From positions 1,364,001-1,428,000 of the forward strand of contig NZ_JAUSXF010000001.1 in NCBI RefSeq assembly GCF_030816475.1: a DNA stretch of 64,000 nucleotides, given 5' to 3'. Below the pieces are notes generated by a model. That model was not told the origin of the DNA. It saw nothing but the letters and a program-made list of their open reading frames with translations, and did not search any database. The translations under genes and the position numbers were made by a program. Position 1 is the first letter of the stretch. Every line of letters starts with the position of its first letter. This stretch comes from Arthrobacter pascens. GTDB taxonomy: Bacteria > Actinomycetota > Actinomycetes > Actinomycetales > Micrococcaceae. Positions 17,049-26,391 of this stretch are shown in pieces.

Positions 17049-17123
17049 TTAGGTGTTGGGGCGCTTCCCGTGGTTCGCGCCGCCACGCTTACGGTCACGA
17101 CGTTTACGTGCACGCTTGCTCAT
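17049..17123 (-). CDS. 50S ribosomal protein bL37 (24 aa)
   Basis: The 24-residue peptide begins MSKRARKRRDRK and ends GGANHGKRPNT, the pattern of the small actinobacterial ribosomal protein bL37 found in mycobacterial 50S structures. The ATG at 17123 has a perfect AAGGAGG 6 nt upstream. It is too short for most gene callers. It is convergent with rsrA and separated from it by the 18-bp hairpin. Confidence 0.85.
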   Translation of the reverse strand: MSKRARKRRDRKRGGANHGKRPNT

Positions 17124-17246
17124 AGCTGGCCTCCTTAATGTTGGTACTCAAAAGAGCTGCCCTCAAGTCTCCCACATGATCCGACGGGCCGCGAACCCGG
17201 ATCGGCCCGTGACCTGCGGGCCAATTCTCCGGCTCAACCGTGCGGC

Positions 17247-17855
17247 TTAACTGTGCAGCGAGTTCCTGATCGAGATGCGGGCCTGGTTCAAAACCGTCCT
17301 GACGGTTTCCAGCGCCACGGGGCTTAGCGGTTCCTTGCTCGCCTGAAGGCGCAGCTCCACGCGCAGATCGTCGCGGAACGCCTGGAGCAGCATCTCCGCC
17401 TCCTTGAGCATCCGGTGCCCTTCCTGCGACGGTCCCCTCGCCGTGAGATTGGCGGCCCGCGCTGTGGAACGTGCGGCTTCGGCCGTCGCAGCGAGGTCGG
17501 CCCGCAGTCCGCGCATGTTGCTGCGGATATCCTCGCGGAGATTGTCAGCAAGCCGGCGCACAGACTGCGAGATATCGTTCTCGACGCCGGCCAGCTCATC
17601 CCGGCGGCCGTTCAGTTCGGCGAGACCGGCCGCTGTGATTCGGTAGTTGGTGCGCCGTCCGGCCGACTCAGTGGCGACCAGCCCTTCTTCCTCCAGCTTC
17701 CCCAGCCGCGGGTATATGGTGCCGGCGCTGGGAGAGTATGTGCCGCCGAAACGTTCATTCAGCGCCTTGATGAGCTCGTATCCATGCTTCGGACCGGACT
17801 CGAGGAGGGCCAGCAGATACAGCCGCAGGGCCCCGTGCGCGAAGACAGGAGGCAT
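17247..17855 (-). CDS. PadR-family transcriptional regulator
   Basis: The 202-aa protein has a PadR winged helix (GALRLYLLALLESGPKHGYE, GGTYSPSAGTIYPRLGKLEE, GLV) at residues about 5-80, then a long helical region (about 90-170) rich in Arg/Ala and suited to dimerisation. ATG 17855 shares one base with the stop of the upstream DUF4097 gene; a GTG one codon earlier is also possible. It is the second gene of a two-gene unit, and a striking inverted repeat with GATATATC cores lies in front of that unit. Autorepression by this protein is the likely reading. Confidence 0.88.
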   Translation of the reverse strand: MPPVFAHGALRLYLLALLESGPKHGYELIKALNERFGGTYSPSAGTIYPRLGKLEEEGLVATESAGRRTNYRITAAGLAELNGRRDELAGVENDISQSVRRLADNLREDIRSNMRGLRADLAATAEAARSTARAANLTARGPSQEGHRMLKEAEMLLQAFRDDLRVELRLQASKEPLSPVALETVRTVLNQARISIRNSLHS

Positions 17856-18712
17856 CACTGCCCGGCTTCCGGGTTGCCGGCGTCGCCGTTCTTTCCTTCG
17901 TGGCTCCGCGCGGGCTGACTGTGGAAGATCGAGGTTTTGCCCGACACCGAGTTGGTCCGGACCAGCATCAGCTTGCCGTCCGGTCCGGCGATGGTTTCCA
18001 CCTTGCCACCGGGCTGGGCATAGCGTTGGTCGTCGATCACCACCGTTCCGCCGGCGGACTTTGCCACGATGTCCACGCCGACGTCGTGCGGCAGGCGGAT
18101 GGTGAGGTCTCCCGAGACGGAATTAGCGCCGAAGTCATGGGTGAATCCCAGCAGGTCGAAGCTCATGTCCCCGCTAACCGTGTTGGCGCGGATGTTGCTG
18201 AACCGGCCCGACGCCGTGACCTCGCCGGAGACGCTCTTGGCGGTCAGGACGCCGTCGTGGTTGCGTACGATCACTTCACCACTGATGGTCTTGACGTGGA
18301 GGTCGCCTGCGGTGCTGTCTGCGATGACGGAGCCGGAGACGGTACTAAGACGGGTGTGCCCGCTGATTCCGGACACCAGGCCGTCGCCACTCACCGTTCC
18401 GGCTTCAACCTCCACGCCCGCGGGGAGCGCGATGGTGATCACCGCTGAGTTGTTGCCGCCGTGGTTGACGGTCTCCATGAGGTTCTTGAACCAGCCTTGC
18501 GGGCCGTGGAGCTGATGCCGGATCTCGAGCCTGCCGGCTACGACGCTGACGGACACCGGATCTCCCTGGACGTCGGAGATTTCCACCCGGGCAACAGCCT
18601 CGGAGTGGGTGATGACATCGAACCTTCCGCGCACCATTCCCAGTTTCAGCGACCTGATGCCGTCAATGTCGATGGTTTGCGGTGAGGACACGGTCCAGCT
18701 GCGCTCCGTCAT
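17855..18712 (-). CDS. DUF4097 beta-strand repeat protein
   Basis: The 285-aa protein consists largely of repeated short strands with the recurring signature (T/S)VSG(D/E), for example VSGDGLVSGISGHTRLSTVS, ISGEVIVRN, SVSGEVTASG and NTVSGDMSF. This is typical of DUF4097, which folds as a right-handed beta solenoid. No signal peptide or membrane helix is visible, so it is probably cytoplasmic. Function is unknown, but members often sit next to PadR regulators, as here. GGAG lies 8 nt before ATG 18712. The C-terminal 25 residues are charged and probably disordered. Confidence 0.85.
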   Translation of the reverse strand: MTERSWTVSSPQTIDIDGIRSLKLGMVRGRFDVITHSEAVARVEISDVQGDPVSVSVVAGRLEIRHQLHGPQGWFKNLMETVNHGGNNSAVITIALPAGVEVEAGTVSGDGLVSGISGHTRLSTVSGSVIADSTAGDLHVKTISGEVIVRNHDGVLTAKSVSGEVTASGRFSNIRANTVSGDMSFDLLGFTHDFGANSVSGDLTIRLPHDVGVDIVAKSAGGTVVIDDQRYAQPGGKVETIAGPDGKLMLVRTNSVSGKTSIFHSQPARSHEGKNGDAGNPEAGQ

Positions 18713-18728
18713 GATGATGTCTCCATTT

Positions 18729-18790
18729 CGCGATATATCTTGAGATTCCCAAGGTATATCCGGATGGAACTCACGTCAAGATATATCGCG
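18729..18790. promoter_or_regulatory. Operator region with three GATATATC-like sites
   Basis: CGCGATATATCTTGA (18729-18743) and TCAAGATATATCGCG (18776-18790) form a 15-bp perfect inverted repeat 32 bp apart. Each arm contains the 8-bp palindrome GATATATC, and a third related site, GGTATATCC, lies between them at about 18754. The region directly precedes the DUF4097-padR unit, and AT-rich palindromes of this sort are usual for PadR binding. The promoter probably lies inside it. Confidence 0.7.
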
Positions 18791-18806
18791 TTCCCGCCCG
18801 GCCGGC

Positions 18807-19406
18807 CTACTCCGGGGCATCCATCCCAAGCCACTGGAACCAGCCCCGGTGCAGGACCAGCCACGCCATCAGGCCGTAGCCGGACTGGCCTGGCGTTCCG
18901 GTGTTGGCAGCCAGATCCTGACGCCATTGCTCATGGTTCAGGAGCGGGGAGAATGTATCGACGTAGGCGTGCTTGCGCCTGGTAGTGACATCGGCAAAAG
19001 CGGCGTTCAGCTCTCCCAGACGGCGATTCTGGGCAGGATCGAGAGTGGGCGGAGGGCCGACGACGAACACTTCGATCCGGTTCTGGGAAGCGGAGTCAAG
19101 GATGTTGGCGAGGTTCAGCCGGCTGCGGGCAGTGGAAAGGCCAAATTCTATGTCCCGCCCGGAGAGGCCGATGACCAGCCTGTTCTCATGCTGGTCACTG
19201 AAGCGGCGGCCGGCTTCCTCCAGCCAACGGGAGGCGAGTCCTTCCGTCCCTTCTTGGGGGCACGGCAAGGCGTAGCTTTCCAGGGTCAGCCCGTCCTGAG
19301 GAGTGCGCGCCAGGACGCGGCCCAGCCAGCCGAGCGCCCGGGGATCGCCCAGGCCGGCCAGCAGTTCATCTCCAACAGCTGCGATGCGCAGCTTCCTGTC
19401 TTCCAC
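18807..19406 (-). CDS. SGNH/GDSL-type hydrolase
   Basis: The product of about 199 aa starts with RIAAVGDELLAGLGDPRALG, a GDSL block I in which the Ser is replaced by Glu (GDE instead of GDS). Block III is visible as LVIGLSGRDIEFG and block V is only partly recognisable (HAYVDTFSPLL). The fold is likely SGNH, but the missing nucleophile makes classical esterase activity doubtful. GTG 19406 is chosen because GAGGA precedes it; longer in-frame starts look non-coding. It is on the same strand as kgd, after a hairpin. Confidence 0.7.
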   Translation of the reverse strand: MEDRKLRIAAVGDELLAGLGDPRALGWLGRVLARTPQDGLTLESYALPCPQEGTEGLASRWLEEAGRRFSDQHENRLVIGLSGRDIEFGLSTARSRLNLANILDSASQNRIEVFVVGPPPTLDPAQNRRLGELNAAFADVTTRRKHAYVDTFSPLLNHEQWRQDLAANTGTPGQSGYGLMAWLVLHRGWFQWLGMDAPE

Positions 19407-19508
19407 ACGTTCCTCTTTACTTCCGTGCCGGATGGCTCCTCGTGCAGCCCCTCCGGGAATTAGCGCCGACCGGTCGTTCTTCGGCGGCTGTGATCCCATT
19501 AAACAGAA

Positions 19509-19550
19509 CTGCCCGGCCGGAGTCTGGTATTTCGACGTCCGGCCGGGCAG
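19509..19550 (-). terminator. Terminator of kgd
   Basis: A 13-bp perfect stem (CTGCCCGGCCGGA, 19509-19521, with TCCGGCCGGGCAG, 19538-19550) with a 16-nt loop lies 10 bp past the kgd stop. On the minus strand it is followed by TTCTGTTT. Confidence 0.75.
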
Positions 19551-19559
19551 CCCCCTGGA

Positions 19560-22500
19560 TTACTTCCGTGCAAATGCCTGCTTCAGAAGCGCATCCTGCT
19601 CTGCTGCGTGGCGTTTCATGGAACCCGCAGCGGTGGAGGCCGACGCGGTACGTGACACGAGGCGGACGGAGCGGCCAAGCGCCTCCGGCAGGTTGAGGCC
19701 CATGAACGGCCACGGTCCCTGGTTGGCAGGTTCGTCCTGTGCCCAGACCACTTCGGCGTTCGGGTACTTCGCGAGCTCCGCCGCGATCTCGGCATGCGGC
19801 AGCGGGTAAAGCTGCTCCACGCGGACGATCGCCGTGGTCTGATCATCGGTCTTCTGCCGGGTGGACAGTAGATCGTAGTACAGGCGGCCGGATACCAGCA
19901 GGACGCGTTCGACGGCGTCACCCGCCAGCTGCTCATGGTCGCCTATGACAGGGCGGAAGCTGCCGGTGGTGAAGTCCTCGACAGGCGACGCTGCAGCCTT
20001 AAGCCGGAGCAGCTGCTTCGGAGTGAAGATGATCAGCGGCTTGCGCGGACGGCTGTAAGCCTGGCGGCGCAGCAGGTGGAAATGCGAGGCCGCCGTCGTG
20101 GGGTTCGCGACGACCATGTTCTCTTCCGCGCACATCTGCAGGAAACGCTCGATGCGTGCCGAAGAGTGGTCGGGGCCCTGGCCCTCGTAACCGTGCGGGA
20201 GCATCAGCACCAGCGAGGACCGCTGGCCCCACTTCTGCTCAGCCGAGGAGATGAACTCATCGATGATGGTCTGGGCGCCGTTGACGAAGTCACCAAACTG
20301 CGCTTCCCAAAGGACGAGGGCATCCGGACGCTCAACCGAGTAACCGTATTCGAAGCCCATCGCAGCGTATTCGGAGAGCAGGGAGTCATAGATCCACAGC
20401 TTCGCCTGGTTGTCCGAAAGATTGCCCAGGGGGAGCCACTCGTTGCCGTTCACGCGGTCGTGGAACACGGCGTGACGCTGAACGAACGTTCCGCGGCGTG
20501 AGTCCTGGCCAGCCAGGCGGACCGGGACACCCTCCATGATGAGTGAGCCGAAGGCCGCAATCTCGCCGAAGCCCCAGTCGATGCCGCCTTCACGGGACAT
20601 CTGCTCGCGCTTCTCGAGAAGCTGCTTGAGCTTCGCGTGGACCGTGAAGCCCTCCGGAATTTCGACGTGCGCCTTGCCGATGCGGGCAAGCGTCTCGGGG
20701 GAGATGGCTGTGGACGCCGGGGCGTTGGTGCCGAAGTCGGCCTGCTGGGCGATGGGACGCTCGATGTCCGATACTGCGGCGGAGTCCGCCGTGATGATCG
20801 GGATCGGTGAGGTCTGGGCGGCGTGCGTCTCGGCGAAGACACGCTCCAGCCGTTCCTGGTAGTCGCGAAGCAGCTGCTCCGCTTCTTCCTCGGTGATGTC
20901 CCCGCGGCCGATCAGCGACTCGGTGTACAGCTTGCGGACGGAGCGTTTGGCTTCGATAAGGTTGTACATGAGCGGCTGGGTCATCGACGGGTCGTCACCC
21001 TCGTTGTGGCCGCGGCGGCGGTAGCACACCATGTCGATCACAACGTCCTTGTGGAAACGCTGGCGGAACTCGTAAGCGAGTTGGCCGATGCGGACCACTG
21101 CTTCCGGATCGTCGCCGTTCACGTGGAACACGGGTGCCTGGATCATCTTGGCAACGTCCGTGGAGTACGTGGAGGAGCGGGAGGAGGACGGCGCCGTCGT
21201 GAAGCCCACCTGGTTGTTGACCACCACGTGGATGGTGCCGCCGGTGCGGTAGCCGCGGAGCTGCGAAAGGTTCAGCGTCTCCGCAACCACGCCCTGGCCG
21301 GCAAAGGCGGCGTCGCCGTGGACCATGATGGGCAGCACCGGGAAGGCGACGCCCTGGTCCAGGCGGTCCTGCTTGGCGCGGACGATGCCTTCCAGCACGG
21401 AGTCGACGGCCTCAAGGTGGGACGGGTTGGCAGCGAGGTAGACCTTGGTCTCCTTGCCGTTGTCCGAGGTGAAGGTGCCTTCGGTCCCGAGGTGGTACTT
21501 CACGTCACCTGATCCCTGCACGGAGCGCGGGTCCTGGGTGCCTTCGAATTCACGGAAGACCTGGGCGTAGGTCTTGCCGGCGATGTTGGTGAGCACGTTC
21601 AGGCGGCCGCGGTGGGCCATGCCGATGGCCACTTCGTCCAGGCCGTCATCCGCGGCGTCGGACATGATGGCGTCCAGCAGCGGAATAAGGGATTCGCCGC
21701 CTTCGAGCGAGAAGCGCTTCTGGCCCACGAACTTCGTCTGCAGGAACGTCTCGAAGGCCTCCGCCGCGTTCAGCTTGGAGACGATACGGAGCTGTTCTTC
21801 CCGGGTGGGCTTGGAGTAGGGGTGCTCCAGCTGATCCTGGAACCATTTGCGCTCTTCAGGCTCCTGGATGTGCATGTATTCGATGCCTGTGGTGCGGCAG
21901 TAGGCGTCGCGAAGCACGGCCAGGATGTCGCGGAACTTCAGCACGGCCTTGCCGCCGAAGCCGCCGGTGGGCCACTCGCGGTCCAGGTCCCACAGGGTCA
22001 GTCCATAGGTCAGCACGTCAAGGTCGGGGTGCTTGCGCTGGACGTACTCCAGCGGATCGGTGTCCGCCATCAGGTGTCCGCGCACGCGGTAGGAGTGGAT
22101 GAGCTGCTGGATCCGGGCGACCTTGTTGATCTGGTCTGACGGGTCGACCTGCAGGTCGGGGCTCCAGCGCACGGGCTCGTACGGAATGCGCAGGGCCTCG
22201 AAGATTTCGTCGTAGAAGTTCTGCGCGCCGAGCAGCAGCTGGTGGACGAGCTTCAGGAATTCGCCGCTGCCGGCACCCTGGATAACGCGGTGGTCGTAGG
22301 TCGAGGTCAGCGTCAGGACCTTGCTGATGGCGTTCTGCGCGATGATCTTTTCGCTGGCGCCCTGGAACTCGGCAGGGTAGTCCAGCGCACCAACGCCGAT
22401 GATAGCGGCCTGTCCCTTGGAAAGGCGCGGCACGGAATGCACGGTGCCGATACCGCCCGGGTTGGTCAGGGAGACCGTGGTGCCGGAGTGGTCGTCCGCT

Positions 22501-23399
22501 GTCAGCTTGCCGGCACGGGCGCGCTTAATGAGGTCTTCGTAGGTGTGCCAGAACTCGGAGAAGTTGAGGGTCTCGGCCTTCTTGATGTTCGGCACCATGA
22601 GCAGGCGGGTGCCGTCAGGCTTGGGCATGTCGATGGCGATGCCGAAGTTGACGTGTGCCGGCTGGACAGCGACAGGCTTGCCGTCGACTTCGTCGTAGTA
22701 GACGTTCATCGACGGGAACTGGGACAGCGCCCGGATGACGGCGTAACCGATCAAGTGGGTGAACGAGACCTTGCCGCCGCGGGCCCGGGCCAGGTTGGAG
22801 TTGATAACCACGCGGTTGTCGATCAGCAGCTTGGCCGGGATGGCCCTGACGCTGGTGGCAGTGGGGACCTCAAGGCTCGTGATCATGTTCGAGGCGATGG
22901 CCTTGGCCGGTCCGCGCAGAACCGAGACGACATCCTCTTCAGGCGCCGTGGGGGCCTTGACGTTCTTGGGAAGCTGGGCAGGGATCGGCTGCGATCCGCT
23001 ACCGGGATCGGCCTTCTTCGCGCCGTCGCGGGCGATCGTTGCGGGTGCCTTCGTGGCCGGTGCCGCAGCCGGGGGTACGGCAGGCGCCGCAGCAGAAGAT
23101 GCAGGAGCTGCGGTCTGCGCCGCCGGTGACGGTACCTGTTCGGCAGGCGCCGGCGACGGTGCCGGTTCGGCAGGAGCCGGAGCCACGGCGGGCATTTCGC
23201 GGGTTGCGGGGTGGGCTATGGCGAGGGCTGTGTTCCCGTTGGAAGAAGAACCGCTGCCCGAGTCGAAGGATTCGAAGAGGGGCCACCACTTGGAATCCAC
23301 AGCGTTCTTGTTCTGCTGGTACTGCTCGTACAGTTCGTCAACGAGCCACTCATTTCCGCCAAATTCCTCTGGTAGACGGTGGCTAGGCTGCTCTGGCAC
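19560..23399 (-). CDS. kgd: Multifunctional 2-oxoglutarate decarboxylase / dehydrogenase E1-E2
   Basis: The protein of about 1279 aa is the actinobacterial SucA/Kgd type: a short N-terminal helix (NEWLVDELYEQYQQNKNAVD), an Ala/Pro linker, an E2-like succinyltransferase domain (catalytic His in STYDHRVIQGAGSGEF near residue 370) and a thiamine-dependent E1 domain (GDAAFAGQGVVAETLN and NNQVGFTT near 690-725). It works in the TCA cycle at 2-oxoglutarate, with E1 joined to E2 and no lipoyl domain visible. GTG 23399 is chosen because VPEQPSHRLPEEFGGNEW is the expected N-terminus. A possible promoter is TTGGCA with TAGACT, about 100 bp upstream. Confidence 0.95.
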   Translation of the reverse strand: MPEQPSHRLPEEFGGNEWLVDELYEQYQQNKNAVDSKWWPLFESFDSGSGSSSNGNTALAIAHPATREMPAVAPAPAEPAPSPAPAEQVPSPAAQTAAPASSAAAPAVPPAAAPATKAPATIARDGAKKADPGSGSQPIPAQLPKNVKAPTAPEEDVVSVLRGPAKAIASNMITSLEVPTATSVRAIPAKLLIDNRVVINSNLARARGGKVSFTHLIGYAVIRALSQFPSMNVYYDEVDGKPVAVQPAHVNFGIAIDMPKPDGTRLLMVPNIKKAETLNFSEFWHTYEDLIKRARAGKLTADDHSGTTVSLTNPGGIGTVHSVPRLSKGQAAIIGVGALDYPAEFQGASEKIIAQNAISKVLTLTSTYDHRVIQGAGSGEFLKLVHQLLLGAQNFYDEIFEALRIPYEPVRWSPDLQVDPSDQINKVARIQQLIHSYRVRGHLMADTDPLEYVQRKHPDLDVLTYGLTLWDLDREWPTGGFGGKAVLKFRDILAVLRDAYCRTTGIEYMHIQEPEERKWFQDQLEHPYSKPTREEQLRIVSKLNAAEAFETFLQTKFVGQKRFSLEGGESLIPLLDAIMSDAADDGLDEVAIGMAHRGRLNVLTNIAGKTYAQVFREFEGTQDPRSVQGSGDVKYHLGTEGTFTSDNGKETKVYLAANPSHLEAVDSVLEGIVRAKQDRLDQGVAFPVLPIMVHGDAAFAGQGVVAETLNLSQLRGYRTGGTIHVVVNNQVGFTTAPSSSRSSTYSTDVAKMIQAPVFHVNGDDPEAVVRIGQLAYEFRQRFHKDVVIDMVCYRRRGHNEGDDPSMTQPLMYNLIEAKRSVRKLYTESLIGRGDITEEEAEQLLRDYQERLERVFAETHAAQTSPIPIITADSAAVSDIERPIAQQADFGTNAPASTAISPETLARIGKAHVEIPEGFTVHAKLKQLLEKREQMSREGGIDWGFGEIAAFGSLIMEGVPVRLAGQDSRRGTFVQRHAVFHDRVNGNEWLPLGNLSDNQAKLWIYDSLLSEYAAMGFEYGYSVERPDALVLWEAQFGDFVNGAQTIIDEFISSAEQKWGQRSSLVLMLPHGYEGQGPDHSSARIERFLQMCAEENMVVANPTTAASHFHLLRRQAYSRPRKPLIIFTPKQLLRLKAAASPVEDFTTGSFRPVIGDHEQLAGDAVERVLLVSGRLYYDLLSTRQKTDDQTTAIVRVEQLYPLPHAEIAAELAKYPNAEVVWAQDEPANQGPWPFMGLNLPEALGRSVRLVSRTASASTAAGSMKRHAAEQDALLKQAFARK

Positions 23400-23977
23400 T
23401 TGAAATACGCCTCTTCCATGAGTTTGATTTCCCTCTGGCCGCCACGGTGCCGCAGCACAACATTCGGACCAGTCTCTGCGTCCTCTGAACCCAGACCTTT
23501 GCCAGTCTAATGAGCATTCTGCGTTAACTGCCAATAAGCGTGACCCAAATCATGAAGTGACGCGGCGAATGCCGAATGTGGCGTTCCGGACCCATATTCC
23601 GCCTGGCGTTTAATGCTCCGGTTGCAGGCCGGCACGGCCTGGCGCCGGGCGCTGACGGGGATCGGAAGCTGCTCCTGTAGACTGAAATTCTTATGGACAG
23701 TAAATCTAGGTGCCGGCCTGGGGGCTGTCAGCGGAGCACGAAGAACAGCGCCGCACAGTCCACCCGCAGAGCCGGCAAACCCCGAACACGCGCCCACCAC
23801 CCTGCGTCGGTCCATCCCGCGGGAGCCCCCTCGGAAAGAACGTCGGCTACGGCTGACCATCCTCCGCCTGGCGGCCGCCCGAATAGTCACTCCACCTGTG
23901 TTAACAGCACCAGTATTAACTGCGCCATTATTCAGTGCGCGACTGTGCACGCCCTGTCCTCCAGGGCGGGATGCTGA
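23400..23977. other. Long intergenic region between kgd and CNNM genes
   Basis: These 578 bp separate two divergent genes. Nearest kgd, on the minus strand, TTGGCA (23529-23534) and TAGACT (23504-23509) are 19 bp apart and may be the kgd promoter. Open frames here (for example 23613-24014 plus and 23507-23950 minus) have compositions unlike the neighbours and no ribosome sites, so I do not call them genes. Three short imperfect units occur at about 23899-23943 (TTAACAGCACC, TTAACTGCGCC, TTCAGTGCGC). I found no convincing structured RNA. Confidence 0.5.
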
Positions 23978-25312
23978 ATGGAGTGGTTGCTCCTCGCGGC
24001 AGGGTTCCTGCTGATCGCCGGCACCGGGTTTTTCGTCGCCGTCGAATTTTCCCTCATTGCCTTGGACCAGGCCACAGTCCAGCGCGCCATTGAGAACGGT
24101 GATTCCGGGGCCGTTCCGCTACTGAAGTGCCTGAAGTCCCTCTCCACCCAGCTTTCCAGCTGCCAGCTGGGCATTACCCTGACCACCCTGTTGACCGGGT
24201 ACGTGATGGAACCATCTGTGGGGCGACTGCTGGAGGGCCCGCTGGCCGCCGTCGGAATCCCCGGGGTGGCAGCCGCCTCCATATCGCTGGTCATCGCGAT
24301 GGCGCTGGCGACGTTGCTGTCGATGCTGCTGGGCGAACTGGTGCCCAAAAACATGGCGATCGCACTGTCCTTCCCGGTGGGTAGGGCCCTGGCCCGGCCG
24401 CAGCTGGTTTTTACTGCCATTTTCAGGCCTGCCATCGTGGTGCTCAACGGCTTCTCCAACAAGGTGCTGAACGTCTTCGGGCTCGAAGCCAAGGAGGAGA
24501 TTTCAGGTGCCAGGACCCCGGCTGAGCTTGCCTCCCTGGTCCGGCGTTCAGCCGCGATGGGAACGCTCGACGCCGGAACCGCCAACTTTGTGGCGCGGAC
24601 CCTGAACTTCTCAGCACGCACGGCCGCCGACGTCATGACGCCGCGGATCCGGGTGGAAACCATCGACGCCGACCAACCGGTGTCTGACGTCCTCGACGCC
24701 GCGCGGCGCACCGGATATTCGCGGTTCCCTGTCATTGGAGAGTCCGCGGACGATATCAGGGGACTCGTCCACGTCAAGAAGGCAGTGGCAGTGCCCTGGG
24801 ACAGGCGGGCCAACCTGGAAGCCGGAGCGATCATGACCGACGTCCTGAGGGTGCCTGAGACGATCCACCTCGACGCCCTTCTGGCCGAACTGCGCGAGGG
24901 AAACCTTCAGCTCGCCGTCGTGCTTGATGAGTACGGCGGAACCGCGGGCATCGCCACCCTGGAAGACCTGGTTGAGGAGATCGTCGGTGAAGTGGCCGAC
25001 GAGCATGACAAAGTCAGGCCAGGCCTCCTCCAGAGCGCGTCAGGGGACTGGTATTTCCCGGGACTCCTGCGGCCCGACGAACTGTCCGAACAGATTCCCG
25101 GACTCACAGTGCCGGACGAATCTGCGTACGAGACTGTGGGGGGCTACGTCATGAGCGAACTGGGCCGCATCGCCGCGGTGGGGGACATAGTGGTTGTGGG
25201 GGGCGGCACGCTGAGCGTGACCAGGATGGACGGACGGCGGATCGACAGGATCTGCTTCCGGCCCGAAGCTGCAGGCGCAGAGCATTCCGCTGATGACAGG
25301 ACCGCGCAATGA
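23978..25312 (+). CDS. CNNM/CBS-domain membrane protein (HlyC/CorC family)
   Basis: The 444-aa protein has a CNNM transmembrane domain (about residues 1-195: FFVAVEFSLIALDQATVQRA, CQLGITLTTLLTGYVMEPSV, GELVPKNMAIALSFP), two CBS domains (about 215-335, from RTAADVMTPRIRVETIDADQ to the second block ending in VLDEYGGTAGIATLEDLVEE) and a C-terminal CorC/HlyC transporter-associated domain (about 350-430). This family is linked to Mg or Co efflux. The gene overlaps the next paralogue by 4 bp. The ATG at 23978 lacks a strong ribosome site. Confidence 0.9.
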   Translation: MEWLLLAAGFLLIAGTGFFVAVEFSLIALDQATVQRAIENGDSGAVPLLKCLKSLSTQLSSCQLGITLTTLLTGYVMEPSVGRLLEGPLAAVGIPGVAAASISLVIAMALATLLSMLLGELVPKNMAIALSFPVGRALARPQLVFTAIFRPAIVVLNGFSNKVLNVFGLEAKEEISGARTPAELASLVRRSAAMGTLDAGTANFVARTLNFSARTAADVMTPRIRVETIDADQPVSDVLDAARRTGYSRFPVIGESADDIRGLVHVKKAVAVPWDRRANLEAGAIMTDVLRVPETIHLDALLAELREGNLQLAVVLDEYGGTAGIATLEDLVEEIVGEVADEHDKVRPGLLQSASGDWYFPGLLRPDELSEQIPGLTVPDESAYETVGGYVMSELGRIAAVGDIVVVGGGTLSVTRMDGRRIDRICFRPEAAGAEHSADDRTAQ

Positions 25313-26391
25313 GTGACTGGGCGGGCATTTTCTGGCTTGTAGTGCTCCTGCTGGGTAATGCGTTTTTTGTTGCGGCCGAGTTCGCCGTGATGTCGGCCAG
25401 GCGCAGCCAGATTGAACCCCTGGCGGACGCCGGGTCCCTGAGGGCGCAGACCACCTTGCGTGCCATGGAAAATGTCTCCCTTATGCTGGCCTGTGCCCAG
25501 TTGGGAATTACCGTCTGCTCCCTGCTGATCCTGCAGGTGGCGGAACCGGCCATCCATCACCTGATGGCCGCCCCCCTCGAGGCTCTCGGGGTGCCCGTGG
25601 AGATCGCCGACGTCGTGGCGTTCGGTGTTGCCCTGATGGCAGTGACCTTCCTGCATGTGACCTTCGGTGAGATGGTCCCCAAGAACATCTCGGTGTCCGT
25701 GGCAAACAAGGCCGCCTTGTTCCTCGCTCCTCCGCTGATGTTTGTAGCCCGCCTGGTGAGGCCTGCGATTGTGGCCCTGAACTGGTCTGCCAACCACATC
25801 CTGAAGCTCCTCCGGATTGAGCCCAAGGATGAAGTGAATTCGTCATTCACACTCGAAGAAGTCCAGTCAATCGTGCAGGAGTCCACCCGTCACGGACTCG
25901 TCGACGACGACGCCGGACTGATCACCGGCGCACTGGAATTCTCCGAACACACTGCATCCCACATCATGGTGCCGCTGGACAAACTGGTCATGCTGAAAGC
26001 GGCAACCACTCCAGTTGAGTTCGAGAAAGCCGTCAGCAGAACGGGGTTCTCAAGGTTTCCGATGCTGGACGATGACAGCATGCTCGCGGGCTATCTTCAT
26101 GTGAAGGACGTACTGTCCATTCCGGAGACTGACTATCAGCACCCCATCGCTGAGAGCCGCATCCGCTCCCTGGCGAACCTTGCCCTGGATGACGAGATCG
26201 AAATGGCAATGTCCGTCATGCAGCGCACAGGCTCCCACCTTGCACGGGTTATCGGCCCCGACGGCCAGACGCACGGCGTGCTGTTCCTGGAAGACGTGAT
26301 TGAACTGCTGGTTGGAGAGATCCGGGATGCAACCCAGGCCACCGGAATCAGGAGGCTGGGCCAGTCCAACGGTGCCGATACTTCTAAATAG
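25309..26391 (+). CDS. CNNM/CBS-domain membrane protein lacking the CorC tail
   Basis: The 360-aa paralogue has the same CNNM membrane domain (FFVAAEFAVMSARRSQIEPL, CAQLGITVCSLLILQVAEPA, GEMVPKNISVSVANK) and paired CBS domains (HIMVPLDKLVML and VIGPDGQTHGVLFLEDVIEL). It ends soon after the second CBS domain, without the C-terminal CorC/HlyC domain present in its partner. The ATGA overlap suggests translational coupling, and the two proteins may form a heteromeric transporter or channel. Its stop codon lies inside a 23-bp palindrome that probably controls the metal transporter downstream. Confidence 0.9.
   Translation: MSDWAGIFWLVVLLLGNAFFVAAEFAVMSARRSQIEPLADAGSLRAQTTLRAMENVSLMLACAQLGITVCSLLILQVAEPAIHHLMAAPLEALGVPVEIADVVAFGVALMAVTFLHVTFGEMVPKNISVSVANKAALFLAPPLMFVARLVRPAIVALNWSANHILKLLRIEPKDEVNSSFTLEEVQSIVQESTRHGLVDDDAGLITGALEFSEHTASHIMVPLDKLVMLKAATTPVEFEKAVSRTGFSRFPMLDDDSMLAGYLHVKDVLSIPETDYQHPIAESRIRSLANLALDDEIEMAMSVMQRTGSHLARVIGPDGQTHGVLFLEDVIELLVGEIRDATQATGIRRLGQSNGADTSK

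Noticed and set aside
23613..24014. Plus-strand frame upstream of the CNNM gene
   Set aside because: Its peptide is Arg/Pro/Ala-rich with no domain and overlaps the start of a clear gene.
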